From: Streptococcus oralis subsp. dentisani
Lineage (GTDB): Bacteria; Bacillota; Bacilli; Lactobacillales; Streptococcaceae
Assembly: GCF_002096335.1 (NCBI RefSeq)
Contig: NZ_NCUW01000027.1
Span: forward strand, 1-64,000
Length of the DNA stretch: 64,000 nucleotides
Direction of reading: 5' to 3'
The notes under the pieces were generated by a model. That model did not search any database and had not been told where the DNA came from. It saw nothing but the letters and a program-made list of their open reading frames with translations. The position numbers and the translations under genes were made by a program. Position 1 is the stretch's first letter, and each line of letters starts with the position of its first letter. Positions 19,678 through 28,919 of this stretch are shown piece by piece.

Positions 19678-20940
19678 TTATTTCTTCTTCCTGTTTAGTA
19701 CTGCATTGAGGACAATGGCCAGTAGGCTGGCTACGACAATTCCGTTTGAGAAGAACATTTGGAATGCTGTCGGCATGCTGACAAAGAGATTACTATTGTT
19801 GAGTCCGACACCTGCAGCAATGGATACAGCTGCGATAAGGAAGTTGTGTTCATTGTTAGCAAAGTCAACGCGAGCGAGGATTTGCATCCCTTGAAGGGAA
19901 ACAAAACCAAACATCACCAGCATGGCACCTCCAAGGACAGGGCTTGGAATGATTTGGGCGAGGGCTCCAAACTTAGGAAGGAGTCCAAGGAGGACGAGGA
20001 AACTAGCCGCGTAGTAGATTGGCAGACGAGTCTTGATACCTGATAATTTAACCAAACCAACGTTTTGTGAAAATCCTGTGTAAGGGAAGGTGTTAAAGAT
20101 TCCTCCGAGAAGTACGGCCAGACCTTCTGCACGATAACCGTTGCGTAGGCGCGTGCTGTCGATTGGGTCATTGGTAATATCAGACAAGGCCAGGTAAACA
20201 CCAGTGGACTCAACCATAGACACCGTTGCAATGATACACATCATGACAATAGAGGAGATTTCAAAGGTTGGCACCCCAAAGTAGAGGGGAGTTGGGACAT
20301 GGACTAGTGGTGCTGCCGCAACAGGGGAGAAATCAACCAAGCCCATGGTAGCAGCAATGGCAGTCCCAACGACCAACCCAATCAAAATGGAGATGGACTT
20401 GATAAATCCTTTAGTAAAGATGTTAATCAAGAGGATAATTAGAACAGTGATAGCTGCAAGTAAGAGACTTTGACCAGTTGGCTCTGGAACATTATTTCCC
20501 ATATTTCCAATAGCGACAGGAATCAGGGTCAATCCAATCGTGGTAATGACAGAGCCTGTTACGATAGATGGGAAGAGATTGGCAACTTTTGAGAAAATGC
20601 CTGAAATCAGAACCACATAAATCCCTGATGCGATAAGGGCACCAAACATAGCACCGCTACCGTGACTCTGCCCAATCATAATCAAAGGAGCGACGGATTG
20701 GAAGGCAACTCCGAGAACGACTGGTAGTCCAATCCCAAAGTATTTGTTGAGTTGGAGTTGGAGGAAGGTGGCCACCCCACACATGAAGATATCTGTGGAG
20801 ATTAGGTAGGTCAACTGCTCAGCTGAATAGCCAAGAGCTGTCGCAATCATGATAGGAACTAGGATAGAACCTGAGTACATGGCTAATAAGTGTTGCAAGC
20901 CAAGAACGGCTGCTTGCGAGTGTTTTTCTTGTTTTTGCAT
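19678..20940 (-). CDS. pbuX: Xanthine permease PbuX
   Basis: 420 aa, NCS2-family permease with about 12-14 helices. Characteristic segments are LGLQHLLAMYSGSILVP at the start, GYSAEQLTYLISTDIFMCG, VSMVESTGVYLALSDIT and GGIFNTFPYTGFSQNVGLV. It imports xanthine by proton symport. Its ATG overlaps the xpt stop by 1 nt, so the two are coupled and share the purine riboswitch. Confidence 0.95.
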   Translation of the reverse strand: MQKQEKHSQAAVLGLQHLLAMYSGSILVPIMIATALGYSAEQLTYLISTDIFMCGVATFLQLQLNKYFGIGLPVVLGVAFQSVAPLIMIGQSHGSGAMFGALIASGIYVVLISGIFSKVANLFPSIVTGSVITTIGLTLIPVAIGNMGNNVPEPTGQSLLLAAITVLIILLINIFTKGFIKSISILIGLVVGTAIAATMGLVDFSPVAAAPLVHVPTPLYFGVPTFEISSIVMMCIIATVSMVESTGVYLALSDITNDPIDSTRLRNGYRAEGLAVLLGGIFNTFPYTGFSQNVGLVKLSGIKTRLPIYYAASFLVLLGLLPKFGALAQIIPSPVLGGAMLVMFGFVSLQGMQILARVDFANNEHNFLIAAVSIAAGVGLNNSNLFVSMPTAFQMFFSNGIVVASLLAIVLNAVLNRKKK

Positions 20941-21521
20941 TAGAGATCTGCCTCCTTAAATACGACCTGACCGTTTTCAAAACGTTCCAAACGAGCGAGT
21001 GATAGAACTGGATAGCCAGCTTTTTCAAGCAAATCACGACCATCCTGGAAAGATTTTTCAATCACGATACCAATCGCTTCAACTTTTGCTCCGGCTTGTT
21101 CGATGATTTGGATCAAGCCTTTGGCAGCTTGTCCATTTGCTAGGAAATCATCGATAATCAAGACCTTGTCCTCTGGTGAGAGGAATTTTCCAGCGATGGA
21201 AACGGTGCTGGTCACCTGCTTGGTAAAGGAGTAGACTTGGGCAGTTAAGATACCTTCGTTCATGGTGATGTTTTTAGCTTTCTTGGCGAAAATCATAGGG
21301 ACATCTAAGGCTTCGGCAGTAAAAATGGCCGGGGCAATACCTGAAGCTTCAATGGTTACGACCTTGGTAATGCCAGCAGAAGCGAATTTGTCCGCAAATA
21401 CCTTACCAATCTCTCGCATCAAGCTAAAGTCAACTTGGTGGGTTAAAAAGGAATCCACCTTGAGGATGTTGTCCCCCAAGATATGCCCATCCTCGAAGAT
21501 GCGCTCTTCTAATAATTTCAT
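20940..21521 (-). CDS. xpt: Xanthine phosphoribosyltransferase
   Basis: 193 aa. The PRPP-binding motif is [17 protein letters not shown] (about residues 123-139). It converts xanthine and PRPP to XMP for guanine nucleotide salvage. AGGAGG lies just before ATG. It is first gene of the xpt-pbuX operon. Confidence 0.96.
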   Translation of the reverse strand: MKLLEERIFEDGHILGDNILKVDSFLTHQVDFSLMREIGKVFADKFASAGITKVVTIEASGIAPAIFTAEALDVPMIFAKKAKNITMNEGILTAQVYSFTKQVTSTVSIAGKFLSPEDKVLIIDDFLANGQAAKGLIQIIEQAGAKVEAIGIVIEKSFQDGRDLLEKAGYPVLSLARLERFENGQVVFKEADL

Positions 21522-21583
21522 AAGACCTCCTAAAGTCTAAAAGATGCTTCATTTGCTTGTTTAGAGTTTCTAGCAAGAAATAG

Positions 21584-21720
21584 AAAAAGGACCTACTTAA
21601 TCCCCTAAGTAAGTCCCCAAAATAGGTATGGCCAAAACCATACCTTCAGCTGACATACTCATTGTTAGGTGTTCCGGCACCTTGTAGAAACGTCGTGCCA
21701 ATTCACGACATAAACAAGTA
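21584..21720 (-). promoter_or_regulatory. Guanine/xanthine (purine) riboswitch and terminator upstream of xpt
   Basis: Read on the minus strand, the aptamer runs from 21720 to 21656: P1 arms TACTTGT and ACAATGAGTA, P2 GTCGTG/CACGAC with the TTTCTAC joining segment, P3 AGGTG/CACCT. The J3/1 segment TAACAA keeps the C that pairs with guanine or xanthine rather than adenine. An expression platform follows: GGACTTACTTA (21616-21606) pairs with TAAGTAGGTCC (21599-21589), then TTTTT, a transcription terminator favoured when ligand is bound. An extra hairpin GGTATGG/CCATACC (21624-21643) lies between. Confidence 0.92.
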
Positions 21721-21828
21721 AAATGATATTCAATTTTAAATAGGCTGCTGCCAATGTTTTTATTTTACACCAATTAGCTTTATAAATCAAATATTTTGTT
21801 AGCAAATAGACCATAAAAGCGAACGAAT

Positions 21829-21864
21829 AAAAGGCTGCAATGCTAGATAGTATTGTAGCCTTTT
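21829..21864. terminator. Terminator after the VOC gene
   Basis: AAAAGGCTGCAAT pairs with ATTGTAGCCTTTT (one mismatch) just past the stop of the minus-strand VOC gene. Confidence 0.8.
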
Positions 21865-21870
21865 ATTTTT

Positions 21871-22257
21871 CTATTCGCTAAATCTTAAAAAATAGCCATC
21901 TGGATCCAAGACTGCAAATTCGTGAGGATAGATGTAGTGATCCCCAACACGAAATGTTCTCTTAGTCAAAGGACGATAAATAGGATAGTTGGCCTCTATT
22001 ACTTTTTGATAAAGTTGTGGGACATCCTTTATACCAAAGGATAGGTTGATACCACGCCCGAAAGGATAGGTTAGTTGGGCTAATTCTTCTGTGCTGCCTT
22101 CTTCTAGCATAAGTTGGCAGTCTTCAAGCGAGAGGAAGAGAAATTTCTCCTCTGGACGCTCGTATTCGACAGAAAATCCCAGCAAATCGCAGTAGAAGTG
22201 GCGTGACTTTTCGAGGTCAGATACTACAAATTCAGGAATGACAGCTTGATAGTCCAT
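21871..22257 (-). CDS. VOC-family (glyoxalase/bleomycin-resistance-like) protein
   Basis: 128 aa with two beta-alpha-beta-beta-beta units: VIPEFVVSDLEKSRHFYCDLLGF and, after the linker, INLSFGIKDVPQLYQKVIEAN, ending FAVLDPDGYFLRFSE. The C-terminal DPDGY is the usual VOC metal-site block. Function could be thiol transfer, dioxygenase or drug binding; none is specified. It follows exoA by 11 bp, probably as one transcript. Confidence 0.85.
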   Translation of the reverse strand: MDYQAVIPEFVVSDLEKSRHFYCDLLGFSVEYERPEEKFLFLSLEDCQLMLEEGSTEELAQLTYPFGRGINLSFGIKDVPQLYQKVIEANYPIYRPLTKRTFRVGDHYIYPHEFAVLDPDGYFLRFSE

Positions 22258-22268
22258 TAGCTTTCTCC

Positions 22269-23096
22269 TTAGAGTTCAATTTCCAATACAATCGGCGTAT
22301 GGTCTTGACGCGCACCCGAGTCAATCATGTCGGACTTGGTCACCTTGTCAGCCACGCGGTTGCTAGTCAGCCAGTAGTCGATTCTCCAGCCTGTATTGTT
22401 GATTTTAGAAGTCTTACTGCGTTGTGCCCACCAAGTGTAACGTTCAGGCACATCACCGTGAATGTGGCGGAAGGTGTCTGTAAATCCAGTTGCCAAGAGG
22501 TTGGTAAAGCCAGCACGTTCCTCGTCTGTAAATCCAGGTGAACGGCGGTTGCTGGCAGGGTTTGCAAGGTCGATTTCCTTGTGGGCTACATTGTAGTCAC
22601 CCGTTGCAAGGACTGGTTTTTGTTCATCCAGTGATGCCAAGTATTCGGCGTATTTGACATCCCAGACTTGGCGTTCTTCCAAGCGTTTCAAACCATCGCC
22701 AGCGTTTGGAGTGTAAACTTGCGTTACGAAAAATGCATCAAATTCCAAGGTGATGATACGACCTTCCAAGTCCATGGTAGACGGGGCACCAATCTCTGGG
22801 AAGCTGATAGTCGGTGTGAGTTCTTTTTTATAGAGGAACATAGTTCCGGCATATCCTTTGCGGGCAGGTTCCTGGGAAGAACGCCATGTGTTTTCGTAGC
22901 CTGGGAAGAGCTCTTCTAAAATTTCCAGATGTTTTTTTGTAGGACCCTTGGCAGAAAGTTTGGTTTCTTGGATAGCGATAATATCGGCATTTTCAGCTAC
23001 CAAAGTTTGGAGAACTTCCTGTGACAGTTTGGCGCGAGCAGAATCGCTCGTTAGGGCTGCATTGAGGGAATCAATATTCCATGAGATAAGTTTCAT
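22269..23096 (-). CDS. exoA: Exodeoxyribonuclease III / AP endonuclease ExoA
   Basis: 275 aa, EEP (Xth) family. Active-site blocks in order: LISWNIDSLNAAL, AIQETKLS (metal Glu), FVTQVYTPNAGDG, ATGDYNVAHKEIDLANP (Asp/Asn), YTWWAQ, WRIDYWLTSN and RQDHTPIVLEI (catalytic His). It repairs abasic sites and 3'-blocked ends. The promoter (TATAAT, 23135-23130, minus) is divergent from the DUF3290 gene. Confidence 0.96.
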   Translation of the reverse strand: MKLISWNIDSLNAALTSDSARAKLSQEVLQTLVAENADIIAIQETKLSAKGPTKKHLEILEELFPGYENTWRSSQEPARKGYAGTMFLYKKELTPTISFPEIGAPSTMDLEGRIITLEFDAFFVTQVYTPNAGDGLKRLEERQVWDVKYAEYLASLDEQKPVLATGDYNVAHKEIDLANPASNRRSPGFTDEERAGFTNLLATGFTDTFRHIHGDVPERYTWWAQRSKTSKINNTGWRIDYWLTSNRVADKVTKSDMIDSGARQDHTPIVLEIEL

Positions 23097-23129
23097 AAAG
23101 TTACCTTTTTCATTGAGATTATAGACTAT

Positions 23130-23196
23130 ATTATACCAAAAAAAGCTCTATTTCCCCAACGTATGGTTTGAAAAATCACCTTATTTCGTTTATAAT
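23130..23196. promoter_or_regulatory. Divergent promoters exoA / DUF3290-DUF421
   Basis: Minus: extended -10 TGGTATAAT with TATAAT at 23135-23130. Plus: TTGAAA (23168-23173), 17 bp, TATAAT (23191-23196). Confidence 0.75.
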
Positions 23197-23229
23197 GAAG
23201 GGTGATTTTATGAAAAGGAGTGAAAATAA

Positions 23230-23685
23230 ATGAAGTTTTATTCTTATGACTATGTTCTAAGCCAAATCAGTCAGCAAAATGGCATTATGATTGGTTTTGG
23301 AATTGTCTTATTAGCTGTTACGGGATTTTTTGCTTTTAAAGCCTATCGAGATAAAAAGGGGACTAAGTTTCGGGAATTGGTCATGATTTTGGCCTTGACC
23401 TTGGTGGCCATGCTTTTGGTGACAATCTCAAAATACCAGACCAATCAAGCCTCTAACAACCAATTTCAAACTTCCCTTCATTTCATAGAGGTTGTTTCCA
23501 AAGACTTGGGGGTGGATAAATCAGAAGTTTATGTCAATACTTCTGCAGCCACTGATGGAGCACTTATCAAGGTAGGTTCAAATTTCTATCGTGCCATGAA
23601 CGGGAGCCAACCAGACAAGTATCTTTTAGAGAAATTAGAATTGCATCAAACAGACGCTATTGAATTGGTGGAGGTAAACAAATGA
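23230..23685 (+). CDS. DUF3290 membrane protein
   Basis: 151 aa with two N-terminal helices (about residues 18-35 and 48-66) and an extracytoplasmic or cytosolic soluble tail. DUF3290 proteins almost always precede a DUF421 protein, as here (4-nt ATGA overlap), which suggests a membrane complex. Function unknown. Confidence 0.85.
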   Translation: MKFYSYDYVLSQISQQNGIMIGFGIVLLAVTGFFAFKAYRDKKGTKFRELVMILALTLVAMLLVTISKYQTNQASNNQFQTSLHFIEVVSKDLGVDKSEVYVNTSAATDGALIKVGSNFYRAMNGSQPDKYLLEKLELHQTDAIELVEVNK

Positions 23686-24317
23686 CACTCAATTATATGG
23701 AAATTTTAATCAAACTGGCCCTGGGTCTTTTCTCTCTTGTTTTTGTTATTAATGTGACAGGAAAGGGGAATCTAGCACCTAACTCTGCTATAGACCAAAT
23801 TCAGAACTATGTTCTTGGTGGTATCATCGGTGGGGTGATTTACAATAGTTCAATCAGTATTCTGCAGTACGCAGTGATTTTGATGATGTGGACGATTTTG
23901 GTCTTGACCCTCAAGTGGCTCAATAACAATGTTCGTTTTGTCAAACGCTTGATTGATGGAAAACCAACTCTCCTTATCAAAAATGGGCAGATTGACCCAG
24001 AAGCCTGTCGTTCAGTTGGTTTGTCTGCAGCAGAAGTTGCTCTCAAACTTCGTAGCCAAGGGATTTTCCAGATGAAACAGGTCAAATGCGCTGTGCAGGA
24101 GCAAAATGGCCAACTCATCGTGGTCCAAATAGGAGATGAAAATCCTAAGTATCCAGTTGTGACTGACGGTGTGATCCAAGTCGATGTCTTGGAGTCGATT
24201 GGTCGTAACGAAGAATGGCTGCTTGATAATCTCAGCAAACAAGGACATGACAATGTAGCCAATATCTTTATCGCTGAGTATGACAAGGGTGTCGTCTCAG
24301 TCGTAACTTATGAATAA
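23682..24317 (+). CDS. DUF421 (YetF-like) membrane protein
   Basis: 211 aa: three N-terminal helices (ILIKLALGLFSLVFVINVTG, YVLGGIIGGVIYNSSISI, ILQYAVILMMWTILVL), then a conserved cytoplasmic domain with DGKPTLLIKNGQID and LRSQGIFQMKQVKCAVQEQNG. B. subtilis YetF relatives are linked to membrane/spore traits; no biochemical role is firm. Coupled to the DUF3290 gene and followed by a RUP repeat. Confidence 0.88.
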   Translation: MTLNYMEILIKLALGLFSLVFVINVTGKGNLAPNSAIDQIQNYVLGGIIGGVIYNSSISILQYAVILMMWTILVLTLKWLNNNVRFVKRLIDGKPTLLIKNGQIDPEACRSVGLSAAEVALKLRSQGIFQMKQVKCAVQEQNGQLIVVQIGDENPKYPVVTDGVIQVDVLESIGRNEEWLLDNLSKQGHDNVANIFIAEYDKGVVSVVTYE

Positions 24318-24335
24318 GAAAAACCTGGGGTCTTG

Positions 24336-24483
24336 TACTCTTCAAAAATCAAATTCAAACTGCATCAACGTCGCCTTGCCGTATGTAGGTTACTGACTTC
24401 GTCAGTTCTATCTACAACCTCAAAGCAGTGCTTTGAGCAGCCTGCGGCTAGTTTCCTAGTTTGCTCTTTGATTTTCATTGAGT
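24336..24483. repeat. RUP-like repeat (long form)
   Basis: Starts TACTCTTCAAAAATC and ends TTTGATTTTCATTGAGT, with AACCTCAAAGCAGTGCTTTG and GCGGCTAGTTTCCTAGTTTG inside; these are the hallmarks of the pneumococcal RUP element. It is longer than the usual ~107 bp because of an added middle segment (GTATGTAGGTTACTGACTTC and neighbouring bases). RUPs are thought to be moved by the IS630-Spn1 transposase. Confidence 0.85.
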
Positions 24484-24523
24484 CTTGGCCTCAGGTTTCC
24501 ATTTGCAATCAGAAAGGGATTTT

Positions 24524-26269
24524 ATGTCCATTATTCAAAAACTCTGGTGGTTTTTCAAGTTAGAAAAACGCCGTTATCTAGTCGGGATTGTGGCTTTGGT
24601 CTTGGTTTCCGTCCTCAATCTCATTCCCCCCATGGTCATGGGACGGGTAATTGACGCCATAACGTCGGGGCAATTAACCCAGCAGGATCTCCTTCTAAAT
24701 CTATTTTATCTACTGCTGGCAGCCTTTGGGATGTACTATCTGCGCTATGTTTGGCGCATGTATATCCTCGGGACATCCTATCGTCTGGGGCAGATTATGC
24801 GGTCTCGATTGTTTGAGCATTTTACTAAAATGTCGCCAGCCTTTTATCAAACCTATCGGACAGGGGACCTGATGGCACACGCCACCAATGATATCAATGC
24901 CCTAACTCGTCTCGCAGGTGGCGGAGTCATGTCAGCAGTGGATGCTTCCATCACGGCTCTGGTGACTTTGCTGACCATGCTCTTTAGCATCTCATGGCAA
25001 ATGACCTTGGTTGCCATTCTTCCCTTGCCTTTCATGGCTTATGCGACCAGTCGTCTAGGGAGAAAGACCCACAAGGCCTTTGGCGAATCTCAAGCTGCCT
25101 TTTCTGAACTCAATAACAAGGTACAGGAGTCGGTATCAGGTATCAAGGTGACCAAGTCTTTCGGTTATCAGGCGGATGAGTTGAAGTCCTTTCAAGCGGT
25201 CAATGAATTGACCTTCCAAAAGAATCTCCAAACCATGAAATACGATAGTCTCTTTGACCCCATGGTTCTCTTGTTTGTTGGTTCGTCCTATGTTTTAACT
25301 CTCTTGGTCGGCTCTTTGATGGTTCAGAAAGGGCAAATCACGGTTGGGAATCTGGTCACCTTTATCAGCTACTTGGATATGCTAGTTTGGCCTCTTATGG
25401 CCATTGGTTTCCTCTTTAATATCACTCAGCGAGGCAAGGTTTCTTACCAACGGATTGAGGAACTTTTATCTCAGGAATCACCTGTAAAAGACCCTGAGTT
25501 TCCTCTGGACGGTATTGAAAATGGACGTTTGGAGTACGCTATTGACAGCTTTGCCTTTGAAAATGAGGAGACACTGACGGATATTCACTTCAGTTTGGAA
25601 AAAGGGCAAACCCTGGGCTTGGTCGGACAGACAGGTTCTGGGAAGACGTCCTTGATCAAACTGCTCCTACGTGAGTACGATGTGGACAAGGGAACCATTT
25701 ACCTAAACGGACACGATATTCGCGACTACCGTCTGACAGACCTTCGCAGTCTCATGGGCTATGTCCCTCAGGACCAGTTCCTCTTTGCAACCTCTATCTT
25801 AGACAATATCCGCTTTGGCAATCCTAACTTGCCCCTTTCAATGGTTGAGGAAGCGACTAAGCTAGCCCAAGTTTATCAAGATATTGTAGCCATGCCTCAG
25901 GGATTTGATACCCTGATCGGTGAAAAGGGGGTCAGTCTTTCTGGTGGTCAAAAGCAGCGTCTGGCTATGAGTCGGGCAATGATTTTAGACCCTGATATCT
26001 TGATTTTAGATGATTCCTTGTCCGCCGTAGATGCCAAGACAGAGTATGCTATTATCGACAATCTTAAGGAAACGCGTAAGGACAAGACAACCATCATCAC
26101 AGCCCATCGCCTCAGCGCAGTTGTCCATGCAGATCTGATCTTGGTTCTGCAAAATGGCCAAATTATCGAACGGGGCAGACACGAAGACTTGTTAGCCCTG
26201 GATGGCTGGTATGCCCAAACCTACCAGTCTCAGCAGTTGGAAATGAAAGGAGAAGAAGATGCAGAATAA
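24524..26269 (+). CDS. ABC exporter half-transporter 1 (multidrug/peptide type)
   Basis: 581 aa from ATG 24524, which has AGAAAGGGA upstream; the longer frame from 24485 would start inside the intergenic sequence after the RUP. Six-helix membrane domain (1-320), then ATPase: Walker A GQTGSGKTS, signature LSGGQKQRLAMSRAM, Walker B ILILDDSLSAVDAKTE. The Walker B is followed by Asp (LDD) in place of the catalytic Glu, the mark of the degenerate site in heterodimeric exporters such as LmrCD/BmrCD. It overlaps the next gene by 11 nt. Confidence 0.92.
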   Translation: MSIIQKLWWFFKLEKRRYLVGIVALVLVSVLNLIPPMVMGRVIDAITSGQLTQQDLLLNLFYLLLAAFGMYYLRYVWRMYILGTSYRLGQIMRSRLFEHFTKMSPAFYQTYRTGDLMAHATNDINALTRLAGGGVMSAVDASITALVTLLTMLFSISWQMTLVAILPLPFMAYATSRLGRKTHKAFGESQAAFSELNNKVQESVSGIKVTKSFGYQADELKSFQAVNELTFQKNLQTMKYDSLFDPMVLLFVGSSYVLTLLVGSLMVQKGQITVGNLVTFISYLDMLVWPLMAIGFLFNITQRGKVSYQRIEELLSQESPVKDPEFPLDGIENGRLEYAIDSFAFENEETLTDIHFSLEKGQTLGLVGQTGSGKTSLIKLLLREYDVDKGTIYLNGHDIRDYRLTDLRSLMGYVPQDQFLFATSILDNIRFGNPNLPLSMVEEATKLAQVYQDIVAMPQGFDTLIGEKGVSLSGGQKQRLAMSRAMILDPDILILDDSLSAVDAKTEYAIIDNLKETRKDKTTIITAHRLSAVVHADLILVLQNGQIIERGRHEDLLALDGWYAQTYQSQQLEMKGEEDAE

Positions 26270-28001
26270 GCGTGAACAGTGGGCTGTGCTGAAACGCTTG
26301 CTGTCCTATCTCAAACCATATGGTCTTTTAACCTTTTTAGCCCTGACCTTTCTCCTAGCAACTACGGTCATTAAAAGTGTGATTCCTTTGGTTGCTTCCC
26401 ACTTTATCGACCAGTATCTCAGTAATCTCAATCAACTCGCTGTGACCGTTTTGCTGGTCTACTATGGTCTCTACATCCTACAAACTGTAGTTCAGTATGT
26501 TGGCAATCTTCTCTTTGCGCGCGTGTCTTACAGTATTGTTAGGGATATTCGTCGCGATGCCTTTGCCAATATGGAAAAGTTGGGTATGTCTTATTTTGAC
26601 AAGACGCCAGCAGGCTCCATCGTCTCTCGTTTGACCAATGATACTGAGACCATCAGCGATATGTTTTCAGGGATTTTATCTAGCTTTATCTCAGCAGTTT
26701 TCATCTTTCTGACAACTCTTTATACAATGTTGGTATTGGATTTTCGTTTGACAGCATTAGTATTGCTCTTTCTCCCCTTGATTTTCCTTTTGGTCAATCT
26801 TTATCGGAAAAAATCAGTGAAAATCATTGAGAAAACCAGAAGTCTCTTGTCAGATATTAATAGCAAGTTGGCCGAAAACATCGAAGGAATCAGAATAATC
26901 CAGGCCTTTAATCAAGAGAAGCGCCTACAGGCAGAATTTGATGAAATCAACCAAGAACACTTGGTCTATGCCAACCGTTCTGTAGCCTTGGATGCTCTCT
27001 TTTTGCGCCCTGCCATGAGTTTACTGAAACTCATAGGCTACGCCGTTTTGATGGCTTACTTTGGCTATCGTGGACTTTATCTGGGAATAACGGCAGGAAC
27101 CATGTATGCCTTTATTCAGTACATCAACCGCCTCTTTGATCCCCTGATTGAGGTGACGCAAAACTTTTCAACCCTGCAAACTTCTATGGTTTCTGCAGGT
27201 CGTGTCTTTGCCCTAATAGACGAGAGGACCTATGAGCCTCTTCAAGAAAATGGACAGACCGAGATCAAAGAAGGCAATATCCGTTTTGAACATGTATGTT
27301 TCTCTTATGATGGCAAACATTCGATTCTGGATGACATTTCCTTCTCCGTTAATAAGGGTGAAACCATTGCATTTGTAGGCCATACAGGTTCAGGGAAATC
27401 TTCGATTATTAATGTCCTCATGCGCTTTTATGAATTTCAATCAGGGCGAGTTCTCTTGGACGGTGTAGATATCAGGAACTATAGCCAGGAAGAGCTAAGA
27501 AAAAATATCGGTCTGGTCTTGCAAGATCCCTTCCTCTATCATGGGACTATTAAGTCCAATATCGCCATGTACCAAGACATTAGTGATGAGCAGGTCCAGG
27601 CTGCTGCAGCCTTCGTGGATGCAGATTCCTTTATTCAAGAACTTCCTCAGGGATATGACGCCCCTGTTTCTGAGCGTGGCTCCAGTTTTTCAACAGGTCA
27701 GCGTCAGCTTCTTGCCTTTGCCAGAACAGTCGCCAGTCAGCCTAAAATTCTGATTTTGGATGAAGCGACAGCCAATATTGACTCTGAAACAGAAAGTTTG
27801 GTTCAAGCTTCTCTGGCTAAGATGAGACAGGGACGGACAACCATTGCTATCGCTCACCGCCTTTCGACCATCCAAGACGCCAACTGTATCTATGTTTTGG
27901 ACAAGGGGCACATCATCGAGAGCGGAACCCATGAGGAACTCTTGGCTCTGGGAGGAACCTATCACAAGATGTATAGTTTGCAGGCGGGTGCTATGTCTTA
28001 A
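26259..28001 (+). CDS. ABC exporter half-transporter 2 (multidrug/peptide type)
   Basis: 580 aa: six-helix domain (1-325), then ATPase with Walker A GHTGSGKSS, a degenerate signature FSTGQRQLLAFARTV (Thr for the second residue of SGG) and a canonical Walker B ILILDEATANIDSETE with catalytic Glu. Together with half 1 it gives one consensus and one degenerate ATP site, the usual heterodimer. AAAGGAG precedes its ATG inside half 1. Substrate unknown; relatives export drugs and peptides. Confidence 0.92.
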   Translation: MQNKREQWAVLKRLLSYLKPYGLLTFLALTFLLATTVIKSVIPLVASHFIDQYLSNLNQLAVTVLLVYYGLYILQTVVQYVGNLLFARVSYSIVRDIRRDAFANMEKLGMSYFDKTPAGSIVSRLTNDTETISDMFSGILSSFISAVFIFLTTLYTMLVLDFRLTALVLLFLPLIFLLVNLYRKKSVKIIEKTRSLLSDINSKLAENIEGIRIIQAFNQEKRLQAEFDEINQEHLVYANRSVALDALFLRPAMSLLKLIGYAVLMAYFGYRGLYLGITAGTMYAFIQYINRLFDPLIEVTQNFSTLQTSMVSAGRVFALIDERTYEPLQENGQTEIKEGNIRFEHVCFSYDGKHSILDDISFSVNKGETIAFVGHTGSGKSSIINVLMRFYEFQSGRVLLDGVDIRNYSQEELRKNIGLVLQDPFLYHGTIKSNIAMYQDISDEQVQAAAAFVDADSFIQELPQGYDAPVSERGSSFSTGQRQLLAFARTVASQPKILILDEATANIDSETESLVQASLAKMRQGRTTIAIAHRLSTIQDANCIYVLDKGHIIESGTHEELLALGGTYHKMYSLQAGAMS

Positions 28002-28080
28002 TATTCTTTGAAAATCTATTCAAGCCATGTCAGCTTTATCTGCAATCTCAAAGCTGTACTTTGATTTTCATTGAGTGTAA
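28002..28080. repeat. RUP-like repeat (short form)
   Basis: TATTCTTTGAAAATC...TTGATTTTCATTGAGT shares both ends and the CAGCTTTATCTGCAATCTCA block with a RUP but lacks the central CAGTGC...CTAGTTTG part, so it is an internally deleted copy. It starts directly at the stop codon of the ABC gene. Confidence 0.82.
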
Positions 28081-28133
28081 GAAGGAAATCCTTCAAATTA
28101 CAGATTTCTTTCACCGCCTTTTCCATTTTGTGG

Positions 28134-28164
28134 TATAATGAAAAATGTTGACAAATAGTATAAT
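28134..28164 (+). promoter_or_regulatory. Promoter(s) of the AATGal-type glycosyl genes
   Basis: Extended -10 TGGTATAAT (TATAAT 28134-28139). A second TATAAT (28159-28164) lies only 5 bp after a TTGACA (28148-28153), too close to work together. Confidence 0.6.
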
Positions 28165-28184
28165 AAAAACAAAGGAGAAACAGC

Positions 28185-28877
28185 ATGCTGAAATGGGAAG
28201 ACTTGCCCGTGGAAATGAAATCAAGCGAGGTTGAGTCTTACTACCAGCTTGTCTCTAAAAGGAAGGGTTCGCTGATTTTCAAGCGTTGTTTGGACTGGGT
28301 TCTAGCCGTAGTTTTGCTGATTCTGACCTCTCCCATCTTTCTCATCTTGAGCATTTGGATCAAGTTGGACAGCAAGGGACCAGTGATTTACAAGCAAGAG
28401 CGCGTGACCCAGTACAATCGACCTTTCAAGATTTGGAAGTTCCGTACCATGGTGACGGATGCGGATAAAAAAGGAAGTCTGGTGACTTCTGCTAACGATA
28501 GCCGCATCACCAAGGTTGGCAATTTTATCCGCCGTGTCCGTTTGGACGAACTGCCTCAGCTGGTCAATGTCCTTAAAGGCGAAATGTCCTTTGTCGGTAC
28601 ACGACCTGAAGTGCCACGCTACACAGAGCAGTATAGCCCTGAAATGATGGCGACCTTGCTCTTACCCGCAGGGATTACCTCTCCAGCCAGCATCAACTAC
28701 AAGGATGAGGACACTATCATCAGTCAAATGACCGAAAAAGGCCTGTCAGTTGACCAAGCCTATGTCGAACACGTCCTCCCTGAAAAGATGCGCTATAACC
28801 TCGCCTATCTCCGAGAGTTTAGTTTCCTTGGAGACATCAAAATCATGTTTCAAACCGTGTTTGAAGTGCTAAAATAA
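28185..28877 (+). CDS. Monotopic phosphoglycosyl transferase (proposed AATGal-1-P transferase of teichoic acid synthesis)
   Basis: 230 aa. One re-entrant/TM helix (about 30-55, LAVVLLILTSPIFLILSIWI) is followed by the bacterial sugar transferase core: KFRTMVTDADKKG, the catalytic Asp-Glu in RRVRLDELPQL, and FVGTRPEVPRY. Such enzymes move sugar-1-phosphate from UDP-sugar to undecaprenyl phosphate. In genome-based models of pneumococcal teichoic acid assembly, the orthologous pair with the next gene loads AATGal as first sugar. AAAGGAG precedes ATG. Confidence 0.88.
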   Translation: MLKWEDLPVEMKSSEVESYYQLVSKRKGSLIFKRCLDWVLAVVLLILTSPIFLILSIWIKLDSKGPVIYKQERVTQYNRPFKIWKFRTMVTDADKKGSLVTSANDSRITKVGNFIRRVRLDELPQLVNVLKGEMSFVGTRPEVPRYTEQYSPEMMATLLLPAGITSPASINYKDEDTIISQMTEKGLSVDQAYVEHVLPEKMRYNLAYLREFSFLGDIKIMFQTVFEVLK

Positions 28878-28919
28878 AGTAGTCATGAGAAAATGAGTAC
28901 AGATAAAAGGAGCAAATCA

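Noticed and set aside
21584..21720. Adenine-type purine riboswitch
   Set aside because: The position that decides specificity in J3/1 is C, as in guanine/xanthine aptamers, and the downstream genes salvage xanthine.
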